From: Bacillus_BD sp050389805
GTDB taxonomy: Bacteria > Bacillota > Bacilli > Bacillales > Cytobacillaceae
Reading direction: 5' to 3'
Length of the DNA: 64,000 bases
NCBI RefSeq assembly: GCF_050389805.1
Contig: NZ_CP130945.1
Coordinates: 1,550,001-1,614,000 of the forward strand
The translations under genes and the position numbers were made by a program. Positions 46,447 to 55,500 of this stretch are shown piece by piece (within the stretch, counting starts at the first letter, position 1; each line of letters begins with the position of its first letter). The notes under the pieces were generated by a model, which was not told the origin of the DNA, searched no databases, and saw only the letters and a program-made list of their open reading frames with translations.

Positions 46447-47637
46447 CTATTCTATTCCATAAAAACCGCAAACAACATGTCCGACTGCTTTTGCAGCAAC
46501 GAGAAGGGAGTCTTCGTCGATATCAAATTTAGGGTGATGATTAAAATATGGATCCTTTTCTCCTTTTGGTGTACAACCAATAAAGAAGAAGCAGGATGGG
46601 AATTTTTCCGCATAATAAGCAAAGTCTTCAGATGGCGACATCGCTGGACTTTCTTTCACTTCTTTAATGGCTGGATCATTCGCATTTTTAAGAATTTCGG
46701 CAACTTGTTCTGTTAACTCAGGATCATTATATAAAGGTGGATAATCATTCTCATACGTTAATTCACATGTTACACCAAATTCTTCTTCAATTCCTTTGGA
46801 AATCCGTTTCACTTCTTTTTCAATCTTTTCTTTTGTTTCAACGGTCATATAACGAATATCGCCTTCAAGCTCTACGCTGTCTTTAATGACATTGAACGTT
46901 CCTTTTCCATCAAAAGACCCAATGGTAATAACTCCAATATCAAAAGGACTTAAGCGACGGCTAATAATGGTTTGAGCAGCTGTCACAAAATGCGCCCCCG
47001 CTACAATGGCATCATTTGCTAGATGAGGGGAAGAACCGTGTCCGCCGCGACCTTGAATTTTTAATTTCATATAAGCACGACCGTTAAACGTATATCCCGC
47101 ATGATATCCAACCATTCCAGCTGGACCGATAGGCAATATATGGATACCAAAGACATGATCTAAATCGTCAAGTACGCCAGATTCTACGATACTTTTGGCC
47201 CCGCCTGGTGGTACTTCTTCCGCATGCTGGTGAATAATTTTGATCGTACCTGGGATTTCATCTTTTAATTGAATCAAGCAGTCTGCTAACACTAACAAAT
47301 AGGCTGTATGACCATCATGACCACACGCATGCATAACGCCTTCATTTTTAGATTTAAAAGGGACATCGGTTTCTTCGACGATTGGGAGTGCATCAAAATC
47401 GGCACGCAACCCAATGTTTTTACCGGGTTTGCCACCTTTGATTGTCACGACAATTCCGTATCCATTTCCGACATTTGATTGAACTTCTACGTCCTTGTCT
47501 TTATAAAAATCTAAAATATATTGTGAGGTTTTTTCTTCTTTAAAAGAAAGCTCAGGATTTTCATGTAGATGTCTGCGGATTTCAATGATTTCATCCTTAC
47601 GAGATTCTAACATTTCCATTAATTGGCTTCTCATCAT
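46447..47637 (-). CDS. M20 family metallopeptidase/amidohydrolase
   Basis: A 396-residue cytoplasmic hydrolase of N-acyl or peptide bonds (M20D, aminoacylase/hippurate hydrolase type). Family motifs are clear: RRHLHENPELSF, LRADFDALPI, MHACGHDGHT (cysteine and histidines at the metal centre), HQHAEEVPPGG (the EE catalytic pair), GRGGHGSSPH and a late EDFAYYAEKFPSCFFFIG. The ATG at 47637 follows AAGGGATG. It lies downstream of the MFS transporter gene on the same strand, separated by two tandem family C repeats, so import and hydrolysis of the same compound is plausible. Confidence 0.9.
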   Translation of the reverse strand: MMRSQLMEMLESRKDEIIEIRRHLHENPELSFKEEKTSQYILDFYKDKDVEVQSNVGNGYGIVVTIKGGKPGKNIGLRADFDALPIVEETDVPFKSKNEGVMHACGHDGHTAYLLVLADCLIQLKDEIPGTIKIIHQHAEEVPPGGAKSIVESGVLDDLDHVFGIHILPIGPAGMVGYHAGYTFNGRAYMKLKIQGRGGHGSSPHLANDAIVAGAHFVTAAQTIISRRLSPFDIGVITIGSFDGKGTFNVIKDSVELEGDIRYMTVETKEKIEKEVKRISKGIEEEFGVTCELTYENDYPPLYNDPELTEQVAEILKNANDPAIKEVKESPAMSPSEDFAYYAEKFPSCFFFIGCTPKGEKDPYFNHHPKFDIDEDSLLVAAKAVGHVVCGFYGIE

Positions 47638-47662
47638 CTTGTCATCCCTTCAGTATTTAATG

Positions 47663-47732
47663 TGAAACGCGAGAACCGTCCCCACGTTTCAAAGGATTTA
47701 ACATGAAACACGGAGAACCGTCCCCGTGTTTC
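47663..47732 (-). repeat. Repeat family C, two tandem copies
   Basis: On the minus strand two hairpins follow each other: GAAACACGGGGACGGTTCTC closing with CGTGTTTC, and GAAACGTGGGGACGGTTCTC closing with GCGTTTC. The stems vary but the loop GGGACGGTTCT is identical. They sit between the MFS stop codon and the M20 start codon. Confidence 0.85.
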
Positions 47733-47738
47733 TTTTCA

Positions 47739-49169
47739 TTATTCAGCAATCTGCTGTCTTTTGTTGCTAATGGTTTCTTTTTTGACAGTATTTGAGGATT
47801 TTCCGGCATCGCTTGGTACTAAAAAGATAATGGATAGTATAGCAAGGATTCCGAAAATAACGTTTACGACAATTCCAGTAGAAGCGGCTGCTTCAAGATT
47901 TCCATTTGCTGCAATGGCTCCGTACACGGTTGCTGAAATAGCTACACCGAATGCACTTCCAAGAGAGCTGGCCATTTTATATACTCCTGCAGCTTCACCG
48001 ACTTTGTCAGCAGGCGCATTTGATACAGAGGTATCAGTTGATGGAGTTGCATAAATTCCAAGACCTAGACCAAATAGGGCAAATCCAATGAAGACGACGA
48101 TTGTATACGTAAGATCAGGTAAGAACGTTAATCCCATCATGGCTACCCCAACGGTTGTGATAAGGGAACCCCAAACCATAGGTGATTTTGCTCCTACTTT
48201 TTGTAAAATTTTCTCTCCAACACGAATCATGGCAAGTACGGCAACTAAATAGCCTAGAGAAAGCATCCCTGATTGGAAAGAAGAAAATCCGCGACCGACT
48301 TGTACGTACGTATTGGCAACAACGAGTGTCCCTGCAATTCCATTCAATAAGAAATTGGAAATCGTTGCACCTGTGTAAGGTTTGTTTTTGAAAACAGCAA
48401 AGTCAATCAGTACGATGTCTTTCTTTCTCTCAACTTGAATGAAAGCAATTAAACCAACAATGGTAACAGCTAGTAAACCAAGAGTTAGCGGGCTTGTCCA
48501 TCCAAAGTCGGCCCCATAACTAATAAATACATTTAAAGCAAGCATGGTAACGATAAAGATAGCTAAGCCTGCGTAGTCAAATTTAAAACGACCTGCAGAT
48601 TCTTGTTTGCTTTCTGGTGTGTCTTTTAATAAAAACAACCCAATGATAGCAAAGACAATTGAAAAAATAAAAATCCATCTCCAACCTAAATAGGTTGCGA
48701 TTGTACCACCTGCAAACGAGGCAACCCCTGATCCGCCCCAAGAACCAATGGACCAGAAACTGAGTGCACGTTGGCGTTCAGCTCCTTCAAAATAGGCTTT
48801 CATGAGAGCAATGGTTGAAGGCATGATACATGCTGCTGAAAGACCTTGAATCACACGACCAATAATGAGCAATGCAGAGCCTTGAGCGAAAACGAGGCAA
48901 AGGGAACCAATGATACTTAAGATAAAACCAATATTAGCAATCTTTTTACGCCCAATTTTATCGGCAAGCCCACCGGCAGCCACAATAAACATTCCTGAGA
49001 ATAAAGCCGTTAAACTGATGGCAATATTTAACGTTCCAAGCGAAATTCCTAAATCTTCTTGAACAGCTGGAACGACATTGACCATAGCTTGTGCAAATAA
49101 CCAGAAGGTAATAACACCAAATACAATTCCTATGATCATTTTGTCTGTGCCTTTATAACTTGTTTCCAA
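47739..49169 (-). CDS. MFS transporter (drug:H+ antiporter type)
   Basis: A 476-residue membrane protein with about 14 hydrophobic segments. The MFS loop 2-3 motif GGLADKIGRKKIANIG is present, as is the motif C-like IMPSTIALMKAYF region in helix 4-5, and the helix 5 GGSGVASFAGGTIATYLGWRWIF is typical of DHA2-type (14-TM) exporters. The substrate is unknown; the adjacent M20 hydrolase gene hints at an N-acyl compound or peptide. GAGGAGG precedes the ATG. Confidence 0.85.
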   Translation of the reverse strand: METSYKGTDKMIIGIVFGVITFWLFAQAMVNVVPAVQEDLGISLGTLNIAISLTALFSGMFIVAAGGLADKIGRKKIANIGFILSIIGSLCLVFAQGSALLIIGRVIQGLSAACIMPSTIALMKAYFEGAERQRALSFWSIGSWGGSGVASFAGGTIATYLGWRWIFIFSIVFAIIGLFLLKDTPESKQESAGRFKFDYAGLAIFIVTMLALNVFISYGADFGWTSPLTLGLLAVTIVGLIAFIQVERKKDIVLIDFAVFKNKPYTGATISNFLLNGIAGTLVVANTYVQVGRGFSSFQSGMLSLGYLVAVLAMIRVGEKILQKVGAKSPMVWGSLITTVGVAMMGLTFLPDLTYTIVVFIGFALFGLGLGIYATPSTDTSVSNAPADKVGEAAGVYKMASSLGSAFGVAISATVYGAIAANGNLEAAASTGIVVNVIFGILAILSIIFLVPSDAGKSSNTVKKETISNKRQQIAE

Positions 49170-49512
49170 AACAAAAAACCTCCTCTTTTTCTTCAGTAAA
49201 GTTAAACAGCTGTAGTACTAGTATTGTCGTGATCTTTTTAAATCATTTACGACAACGTGAATTTTAAAAAATAATTAGATGAATGCATGGTCTGGTATAC
49301 TGTTACCCACGAGAACTTTTCAGTGGTTTCTCTTAATCCTTCCTCCTTCACTTCCTACTATCTAGTTTGCTATAAGTTGATTATAAGATTCATTCCTTAA
49401 AATCGTGAGTCATTATTCGTTCATCTTTCTCTTTCACAAAGTGAAATATTTAACTAACGAAGATGAATGTCAAAAAAGGAAGGTTGTTTTTTGACATTTC
49501 TCCCCAAAATAT
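49170..49512. other. Intergenic region upstream of the MFS gene
   Basis: AT-rich, with no gene seen. It must hold the promoter of the MFS-M20 operon; no clear box pair was identified. Confidence 0.35.
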
Positions 49513-49552
49513 AAAAAAGCCAATGCAGCTACATCGCTACAATGACTTTTTT
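49513..49552 (-). terminator. Terminator of the AraC-GH39 gene
   Basis: AAAAAAGCCAATGCAGCTAC and its imperfect complement GCTACAATGACTTTTTT form a long stem with A and T runs at the ends, usable in both directions. It overlaps the stop codon of the AraC-GH39 gene. Confidence 0.7.
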
Positions 49553-51884
49553 AAAGGATCGCTTTTCGAATATCGAAAAAATGAATCGCATTGATGGTTA
49601 AATAAGTATAAAAAGACCATTCATTTTCAATCGTTTCATCAAATAGCTCTAATTCCGGGTGACTTGATCGATTAATGTATTCGATAATCTCCCAATCCAT
49701 TCCATGCCTACTATTTAAATCCCACCATTTTGTATATAACGCCCCATGATCCTTATCAAATGTATGTTTACGAATCTGATATTCACCGCTCTCTAACCCT
49801 GTAATCCGCACAAAAATTTCTTTATTTAATTTTTGTAGAAAAGCATCTTCGATGGAATAGTAAGGATTCACGGTTTTACAGTTCATGAGCACTAATTGGT
49901 AGCCTCGATCATTTTTGGTCAAAAGATAATCTGGACCTTTAGCAATAATGGTCCCATCTAGTTTATTTGCAAACACCATTGCAAAAAAGGCAGGACGTTT
50001 CCCATTGAAATAATGAAATAATTCTAAACCCTCCATACGAATTTTTTGCCCTTGGCCTTCATGTAGGGAAGTATTTATCCAAAAGCCTACCGACTCAACG
50101 TCATTTGCTACATCCAAAACGCTTTTCAACACTAATGCGCCACGAAAAAAAGTTCCGTTTGTGAAACGAGTATTTCCAGAAAGGGTATTCCACGAATTCA
50201 AATGAAGCGGTTTTTCCATATGATGCTTTTTAAGAAAGGATTGAATCTTTTTCGTTTTTTCTTTTAAATAATCTTTCGTTAAGAAAAAACGATCATCACT
50301 CCAATTCTGAAAATCCACGATTTCATTTTGATTGGAATGATAGCCAATGAAATCAATATGATCTCCGTCCGTTAATATCCATTTATGAGGATCACTGGTT
50401 TTCTCTTCTTTAAAGGAGAATGGTAAATATACACCCACATGTATATCGTGAACAAGTTTTTTTAATAAATGATACATTTTTAAATACACGCGTCTTAGTT
50501 CTGACGCTTTAGCGGCGGTATAATAAGGTTCATAAAAGAGAAAGTGCCATTTTTTTACATAGGAGGGTCCATATACTTGTAAACAATGCTTCATAAAGCC
50601 ATACAGCTTTTGAAAATAAACCTCCTCATTCGTCGAAATTTCTTGATATTCGATTCGAATAAAAAGAGAAAGTCCATTCTTTTTCATAAAATGTAAAGCA
50701 ACATCCGATTTAAAGTAAGGCGAACTTGTTGCAATTTCTTCATCGGTTTCAACCTCTTCTGTAATCGTTTTTCCACTTAATAAATGGCTGATCCCGACAT
50801 AATCAAGACCCATTTCTTCTTTAGTCATCAGGATTTGAGATCGTACGCCATCCTTGAGCAGCTCTTTTAATTCGCGAATAATTAATACATGACATGGGCG
50901 GGATATTTTTCGATCAATGGACTTTGAAACATCTAATCGCAATTCCTCAAAACGCGACTCTGAATTGCTGTAGGATTGATCGTGTTTAGTCAGAATACTT
51001 CCTAAATTGGCCAAAATTTCAGGTGACTGGATAAAGGCTTCGGCATCCTCAATCGAAAAACTTTCAAACGAATTGATTTGTTCTTCGCGATGAGTTTCGC
51101 GATAGACATGAGGGGTCATACCATACATTTCTTTAAAAAGATTGGTAAAAGACTTTGTATTAGCAAATCCATTTTTCATCGAAATTTGTAAAATCGTTTC
51201 ATTGGTATAAAGCAAATCTTTCACACTGTGCTTTAGGCGGATGTTCATTAAATAACGGCTAAACCCCATGCCCATCTTTTGTTTAAAATAACGAGATAAA
51301 TATCCGGTCGATAGGTAGAACTTTTTGGCCATCTCGTCTAGCGTAATCACTTGTTGATAATTTCTTTCCATATATTCAATCATCTTCGTCAAGCGAATAT
51401 CGTTTGTATCCATTTTTTCAATGGGGCTGCCTTTTTGCTTAAAGCGGCGGATTAAGATTAGTAAAATATCACATAGGAATCGATGAATTTCTATTTGATA
51501 GCTCTCTTCTTTTCGGCTATAAGCAATCATTAATTCAACAAGCCACTTTCTCATTTGATCCAGCATGGTTTCTCTGCCCATGTCGATATCTTGAGAAAAT
51601 AAATCAAATCGACTGTTTCGATAAGTGGAATAGTACTGATCCATAAAAGAATCTGATATCGTTAACATTAATACACAATTGGTTCCATTTCCTTGTGCTT
51701 GATAAAGTTGATTTCGATTAATGAGGAGCAAATCTTGTTCTTTTAGGACAAAAAAACGACGATCGGTTTCCACCGTCAACTCCCCGTTAATAACAAAAAT
51801 AAACTGCAAACCTTGATTCATTCTTGGAGATAAAAATTGAATATTCTTCAGCGAAATTTGAAACTCGGTTAATGGTTGATCCAT
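49551..51884 (-). CDS. AraC-type regulator fused to a GH39-like domain
   Basis: A 777-residue protein with three parts. Residues 1-130 form a cupin sensor domain (FVINGELTVETDRRFFVLKEQDLLLINRNQ). Residues about 165-265 hold two AraC helix-turn-helix motifs (ITLDEMAKKFYLSTGYLSRYFKQKMGMGF; ILQISMKNGFANTKSFTNLFKEMYGMTPHVYR). The remaining 500 residues resemble glycoside hydrolase family 39 (beta-xylosidase-like): FLFYEPYYTAAKASELRRVY, HIDFIGYHSN, PLHLNSWNTLSGN and a beta-rich tail. Such regulators usually control sugar-utilisation genes and may use the GH39 fold as a ligand sensor. No glycan operon lies next to it. Confidence 0.85.
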   Translation of the reverse strand: MDQPLTEFQISLKNIQFLSPRMNQGLQFIFVINGELTVETDRRFFVLKEQDLLLINRNQLYQAQGNGTNCVLMLTISDSFMDQYYSTYRNSRFDLFSQDIDMGRETMLDQMRKWLVELMIAYSRKEESYQIEIHRFLCDILLILIRRFKQKGSPIEKMDTNDIRLTKMIEYMERNYQQVITLDEMAKKFYLSTGYLSRYFKQKMGMGFSRYLMNIRLKHSVKDLLYTNETILQISMKNGFANTKSFTNLFKEMYGMTPHVYRETHREEQINSFESFSIEDAEAFIQSPEILANLGSILTKHDQSYSNSESRFEELRLDVSKSIDRKISRPCHVLIIRELKELLKDGVRSQILMTKEEMGLDYVGISHLLSGKTITEEVETDEEIATSSPYFKSDVALHFMKKNGLSLFIRIEYQEISTNEEVYFQKLYGFMKHCLQVYGPSYVKKWHFLFYEPYYTAAKASELRRVYLKMYHLLKKLVHDIHVGVYLPFSFKEEKTSDPHKWILTDGDHIDFIGYHSNQNEIVDFQNWSDDRFFLTKDYLKEKTKKIQSFLKKHHMEKPLHLNSWNTLSGNTRFTNGTFFRGALVLKSVLDVANDVESVGFWINTSLHEGQGQKIRMEGLELFHYFNGKRPAFFAMVFANKLDGTIIAKGPDYLLTKNDRGYQLVLMNCKTVNPYYSIEDAFLQKLNKEIFVRITGLESGEYQIRKHTFDKDHGALYTKWWDLNSRHGMDWEIIEYINRSSHPELELFDETIENEWSFYTYLTINAIHFFDIRKAIL

Positions 51885-51932
51885 ATACTCACCCCATGAT
51901 CTATTGAGAAGCCAATTATATCACGGCTAAAA

Positions 51933-51982
51933 TGAAGGTGCTAGGGATCATCCGGATTTCTGGACGGTCCCTAGCACCTTCA
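51933..51982. repeat. Long palindrome between AraC-GH39 and CDF genes
   Basis: TGAAGGTGCTAGGGA and TCCCTAGCACCTTCA make a perfect 15-bp stem with a 20-nt loop containing a smaller CCG...CGG hairpin. Its AAGGTGC...GCACCTT ends recall family A, but the core differs. On the minus strand it lies behind the CDF gene. Confidence 0.7.
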
Positions 51983-52001
51983 TTTATTTAATGAGTCCAA
52001 T

Positions 52002-52979
52002 TCATGATGAACCTCCGGAAATGAGGGAATTTTCCCAGGTTTGCTTGCCATCGTCTTCATCAAATTCAATGATGACATGGGTGACCCCTTTGATTTGGAG
52101 GATTTGACCTCTAAGGCGATCTTTTATATCGTCTGCTTGAGCTACGGTTAGTGAAGGATCAATTTCCAGTTTCATCTCGATATGAAAGTCTTCCCCTTCT
52201 TTTATGGCAAATAACGTTTGAATGTCCCTAATCTCTGGGTTTTGGAAGATATATTGGGCAATTTCGGCTTCCAAATCGTCATCTGTTTCACCAAGGGCAC
52301 CCCTTGCATTATCTAAAAATACTCTTCCAACTACATAAAACATCATGACCCCAATTATAATAGAAGCGATCCCTTCCGCGGCATGCCATCCTGCAAAATA
52401 GGAAAGCAATATTCCAATAATCGCAATGATTCCACCAAATGTAGCGACTAAATCTTCCATAAAAACCAGTTTTGTCGCAGGCTTCGCTCGGTTTAAACTA
52501 CTAAAACTTTTACCAACAATTGCAAGTCCTTTAGCCTCAACATGAGTTTCATGGAGCACTTCTTTCATGGCTTTATAAAGAACATATGACTCTAATAGAA
52601 CGGCTGCTGCTAGGACGGAAAGATTAATGAGAATTCCCGTTGATTCGACCGGGTGGAGAATATGAAGATATCCTTCTTTAATCGTTTCGTAACTCATGAT
52701 CCCGACGATAATAACCGCTCCCAATAAAACTAAATTGACAAGCCGACCGAATCCATTTGGATAACGGTCTGTCGGCGCTTTTTTACTTAACGCACTTCCG
52801 ATGAAAACGAAAAATTGGTTGGCGGCGTCTCCTAGAGAATGCATCGTCTCTGCAAACATCGCGACATTTCCCGTAATAAAGTAAGCCGTTCCTTTAATGG
52901 TGGCAATAATTGTATTAACAATTGCTGCAATAAGAGATGATTTATTTCCTTTTTTTAATATACTTTCTTTTTGTGCCAT
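52002..52979 (-). CDS. Cation diffusion facilitator (metal exporter)
   Basis: A 325-residue CDF transporter that exports divalent metals such as Zn, Co or Fe in exchange for protons. Six membrane helices occupy about residues 15-215; the metal site shows HSLGDAANQ in helix 2 (H-x3-D) and MEDLVATFGG in helix 5. The C-terminal cytoplasmic domain (residues 225-310) contains VTHVIIEFDEDDG. The ATG at 52979 was chosen because GGAGG lies five bases upstream; the longer frame to 53021 has none. It is followed by a long palindrome that probably acts as terminator. Confidence 0.88.
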   Translation of the reverse strand: MAQKESILKKGNKSSLIAAIVNTIIATIKGTAYFITGNVAMFAETMHSLGDAANQFFVFIGSALSKKAPTDRYPNGFGRLVNLVLLGAVIIVGIMSYETIKEGYLHILHPVESTGILINLSVLAAAVLLESYVLYKAMKEVLHETHVEAKGLAIVGKSFSSLNRAKPATKLVFMEDLVATFGGIIAIIGILLSYFAGWHAAEGIASIIIGVMMFYVVGRVFLDNARGALGETDDDLEAEIAQYIFQNPEIRDIQTLFAIKEGEDFHIEMKLEIDPSLTVAQADDIKDRLRGQILQIKGVTHVIIEFDEDDGKQTWENSLISGGSS

Positions 52980-53189
52980 AATTTCCTCCATTCGATCCCC
53001 AATGCAATGACTTCCTTGCATTAGTATTAATCTTTTTTTCGTATTTATGTCAGAGATATCTTTTAAAAGTGCAAATATTTGTAATTGCTTTATTCAGGGA
53101 AAATGAAGGAAGAAAAGGGGGGAAAAGAGGAGAAAGTGGGTTTGGAATTGGATGAGATGAATCCTATAATAGGAAGTCTTGAGAAAACG

Positions 53190-53234
53190 TAAAAAGTCCA
53201 ATTTCATTTGTGTGCGAACCCTTGAAATTGGACT
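53190..53234 (-). terminator. Terminator of the small coiled-coil gene
   Basis: A 12-bp stem AGTCCAATTTCA / TGAAATTGGACT with a 16-nt loop; read on the minus strand it ends in five T residues. Confidence 0.8.
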
Positions 53235-53265
53235 CTTTAATATAGGTTTCATATTTGACCTATAC

Positions 53266-53436
53266 TTATGATTCTGTCTTTTCAGCTAATCGTTTTAGAA
53301 TTTTTTCTTGCCCTTCACGTAAGACTTTTAGTTCTTCTTCTAATGTTTCTATTTTCTCTATCATAGGTTTTAAGGCATCTTGAAGAAGATCATGTAGACG
53401 CATGGTCTTTTCCTCTCTCGTTGATTCCATTTTCAT
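53266..53436 (-). CDS. 56-residue coiled-coil protein
   Basis: A short frame MKMESTREEKTMRLHDLLQD followed by a leucine-zipper-like helix (MIEKIETLEEELKVLREGQE, KILKRLAEKTES) with heptad hydrophobic spacing. AAGGAGG lies upstream; ATG at 53436 or 53430 is possible, the latter with better spacing. A terminator follows. No family recognised, but the ribosome binding site, clean heptads and terminator support a real gene. Confidence 0.65.
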   Translation of the reverse strand: MKMESTREEKTMRLHDLLQDALKPMIEKIETLEEELKVLREGQEKILKRLAEKTES

Positions 53437-53696
53437 TTCCTCCTTATCGGTTTTAGAAATTAAACTCTATCATTAATAATATAACAATAAATACTATCGA
53501 AATATGAAAAAGTTCACACCATTCAAAAGTGATAAGTATTCGTAGTGTATTCATATGTGCCCACCTTATTCTGTATCAAATTTAACGGGGCACAAATCAT
53601 TTTAATCTCTTTACGATCTATAAGAAGGAACAGTAGAATTAAGGTTAGAAGAGATGAATAGGAAATTATACTATAAATGATAAAAAGGAGAAAAGG

Positions 53697-54347
53697 ATGA
53701 CCATAATTGATAAATTAAACCTTATTAAATATAAAAATCTACCCGTTTTGAATGAACCGAATGATTTTGATTTATTTCAGGGATATCAAACAAAGTTAAC
53801 AGGCAATCATGATGCCATTTTTATTTTTATTGAAACGATTGACGAGATGGTAGAGTTTACGAAAAAAGTGATAGATGAAGAGCTGCTACTTGAAAAAGGA
53901 TACTTGTTCTTTGCTTATCCGAAAAAAGGGAATAAGCGGTATGAAACCTTTATACATCGAGATGAAATCTTTCCAACATTGAAAGTTGACAAAGATGGGT
54001 ATGTAAAAGATAGTGAAATCAAATTTTCGAGGATGGTCGGGATGGATGACGTCTTTACGGTCGTTGGTTTAAAGCGGGAAAAACGAAAAATGAAAAAGTC
54101 CACAGCCTCAAGCCAATGTGTAGCGGATTACGAAAATCAAGTTCCTGATGTAGAAAAGCTGTTAGCAGATCATCCGAATGAGCTAAAATTCTATCAAGGG
54201 CTAACACCTGGATATCGGAGAGATTGGGCACGTTATATCTTTTCCGCAAAGCAACAAGTCACTAGGGAAAATCGGCAGGCACAAATGGTAGACGTGTTGT
54301 CCCAAGGATATAAAACGATGGATTTGTATCGTTTACAAAAAAGGTGA
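53697..54347 (+). CDS. YdeI/OmpD-associated (OmdA) domain protein
   Basis: A 216-residue cytoplasmic protein. The N-terminal 130 residues show a DUF1801/YdeI-type alpha-beta core (AIFIFIETIDEMVEFTKKVI...YLFFAYPKKGNKRY). The C-terminal 65 residues are an OmdA domain (PF13376): PDVEKLLADHPNELKFYQGL, TPGYRRDWARYIFSAKQ, TRENRQAQMVDVL. The biochemical role of the family is not known. AAAGGAG precedes the ATG at 53697. The stop codon TGA is part of a family C repeat. Confidence 0.75.
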   Translation: MTIIDKLNLIKYKNLPVLNEPNDFDLFQGYQTKLTGNHDAIFIFIETIDEMVEFTKKVIDEELLLEKGYLFFAYPKKGNKRYETFIHRDEIFPTLKVDKDGYVKDSEIKFSRMVGMDDVFTVVGLKREKRKMKKSTASSQCVADYENQVPDVEKLLADHPNELKFYQGLTPGYRRDWARYIFSAKQQVTRENRQAQMVDVLSQGYKTMDLYRLQKR

Positions 54348-54372
54348 AACGAGGGGACGGTTCTCGTGTTTC
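54346..54372 (+). repeat. Repeat family C, copy 3
   Basis: GAAACGAGGGGACGGTTCTC closing with GTGTTTC, directly at the stop codon of the OmdA gene (TGA is shared with the repeat). Confidence 0.85.
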
Positions 54373-54439
54373 AAGCTAATAATTTTAAGCCTTATTTCTA
54401 AAACTAATAGGTGAATTGATCACTTGGAGGTAGTTAGGA

Positions 54440-55312
54440 ATGAGTAGCAGTCAAAATCAAAAAAAGCCAACGTTTCCCGCACAACATCAAAACAAGCAGC
54501 CTGGAGTCGAAACAGAAATGAATCCCCGTCCCATTTCACAAAGCCCTACATACAAAGCGAGTGGAAAACTTGCTGGTAAAACAGCGATCATTACGGGTGG
54601 AGATAGTGGGATTGGAAAGGCTGTTGCCCTTTTATTTGCGAAAGAAGGGGCGGATGTTGCGATTGTGTATTTAGACGAACATGAGGATGCCGATGAAACA
54701 AAGCGACTGATTGAGAAGGAAGGGCGTAAATGCCTATTGTATGCCGGGGATATCGGCAATGAAGATTTTTGTAAAGATGTTGTCGGTAAAATACAGTCAG
54801 AGTTCGGTCACTTAGAAATTCTCGTTAATAATGCGGCTGAGCAGCATCCGCAAAAGAGTCTATTAGATATCACATCTGCACAGCTGGAGAAAACGTTCCG
54901 GACTAATATTTTTTCCTTTTTCTACATGACCCAACAGGTATTACCTAATTTGAAAGAAGGGGCTTCTATCATTAATACAGCTTCCATTACAGCCTATAAG
55001 GGGAATGAACAGTTGATTGATTATTCCGCAACAAAAGGGGCGGTTGTTTCCTTTACGCGCTCACTGGCCATGTCACTTGCCTCTCAAGGAATCCGAGTCA
55101 ATGCGGTAGCCCCGGGACCGATTTGGACACCGCTGATTCCCTCCACGTTTCCAGCCGATCAGGTTGCCACGTTCGGCTCAAATACACCAATGGGAAGAGC
55201 AGGACAACCATACGAATTAGCGCCTACCTATGTTTATCTGGCCTCAGATGATTCTGCTTATGTCAGTGGACAAACCCTCCACGTCAACGGTGGAACGATT
55301 GTAGGAGGATAA
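54440..55312 (+). CDS. SDR family oxidoreductase (YhdF/YdaD-like)
   Basis: A 290-residue NAD(P)-dependent short-chain dehydrogenase. After a 45-residue polar extension (KKPTFPAQHQNKQPGVE) typical of general-stress SDRs, the cofactor loop is TGGDSGIGKAVA, then NNAAEQHPQ, the catalytic serine in NTASITAY, the YSATK active-site tyrosine/lysine pair and the PG-x-I-x-T loop. The C-terminus ends HVNGGTIVGG. The substrate is unknown; relatives in B. subtilis belong to the sigma-B regulon. TGGAGG precedes the ATG. Confidence 0.88.
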   Translation: MSSSQNQKKPTFPAQHQNKQPGVETEMNPRPISQSPTYKASGKLAGKTAIITGGDSGIGKAVALLFAKEGADVAIVYLDEHEDADETKRLIEKEGRKCLLYAGDIGNEDFCKDVVGKIQSEFGHLEILVNNAAEQHPQKSLLDITSAQLEKTFRTNIFSFFYMTQQVLPNLKEGASIINTASITAYKGNEQLIDYSATKGAVVSFTRSLAMSLASQGIRVNAVAPGPIWTPLIPSTFPADQVATFGSNTPMGRAGQPYELAPTYVYLASDDSAYVSGQTLHVNGGTIVGG

Positions 55313-55337
55313 ACACGGGGACGGTTCTTGCTGTTTC
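55311..55337 (+). repeat. Repeat family C, copy 4
   Basis: AAACACGGGGACGGTTCTTG closing with CTGTTTC, beginning inside the stop codon of the SDR gene. Confidence 0.8.
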
Positions 55338-55409
55338 ATTTTGTAGAAACAAGCGACGATTCAAATGATAAGAAGTTTTTCTTGAGTAGAATATATAAGT
55401 TATATCTAT

Positions 55410-55466
55410 AAGGGTCAGTCTCCTTGTTTGCTTAAACAGTCAAGCAGGAAAGACTGACCCTGTTTT
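55410..55466. repeat. Repeat family B, copy 4 (bidirectional terminator)
   Basis: AGGGTCAGTCTCC pairs with GGAAAGACTGACCCT, loop TTGTTTGCTTAAACAGTCAA, followed by GTTTTTT. It lies between the convergent SDR gene and the 55501-55944 gene. Confidence 0.85.
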
Positions 55467-55500
55467 TTACGAATCAATGAATTTCTTTGAGTTATTGAGA

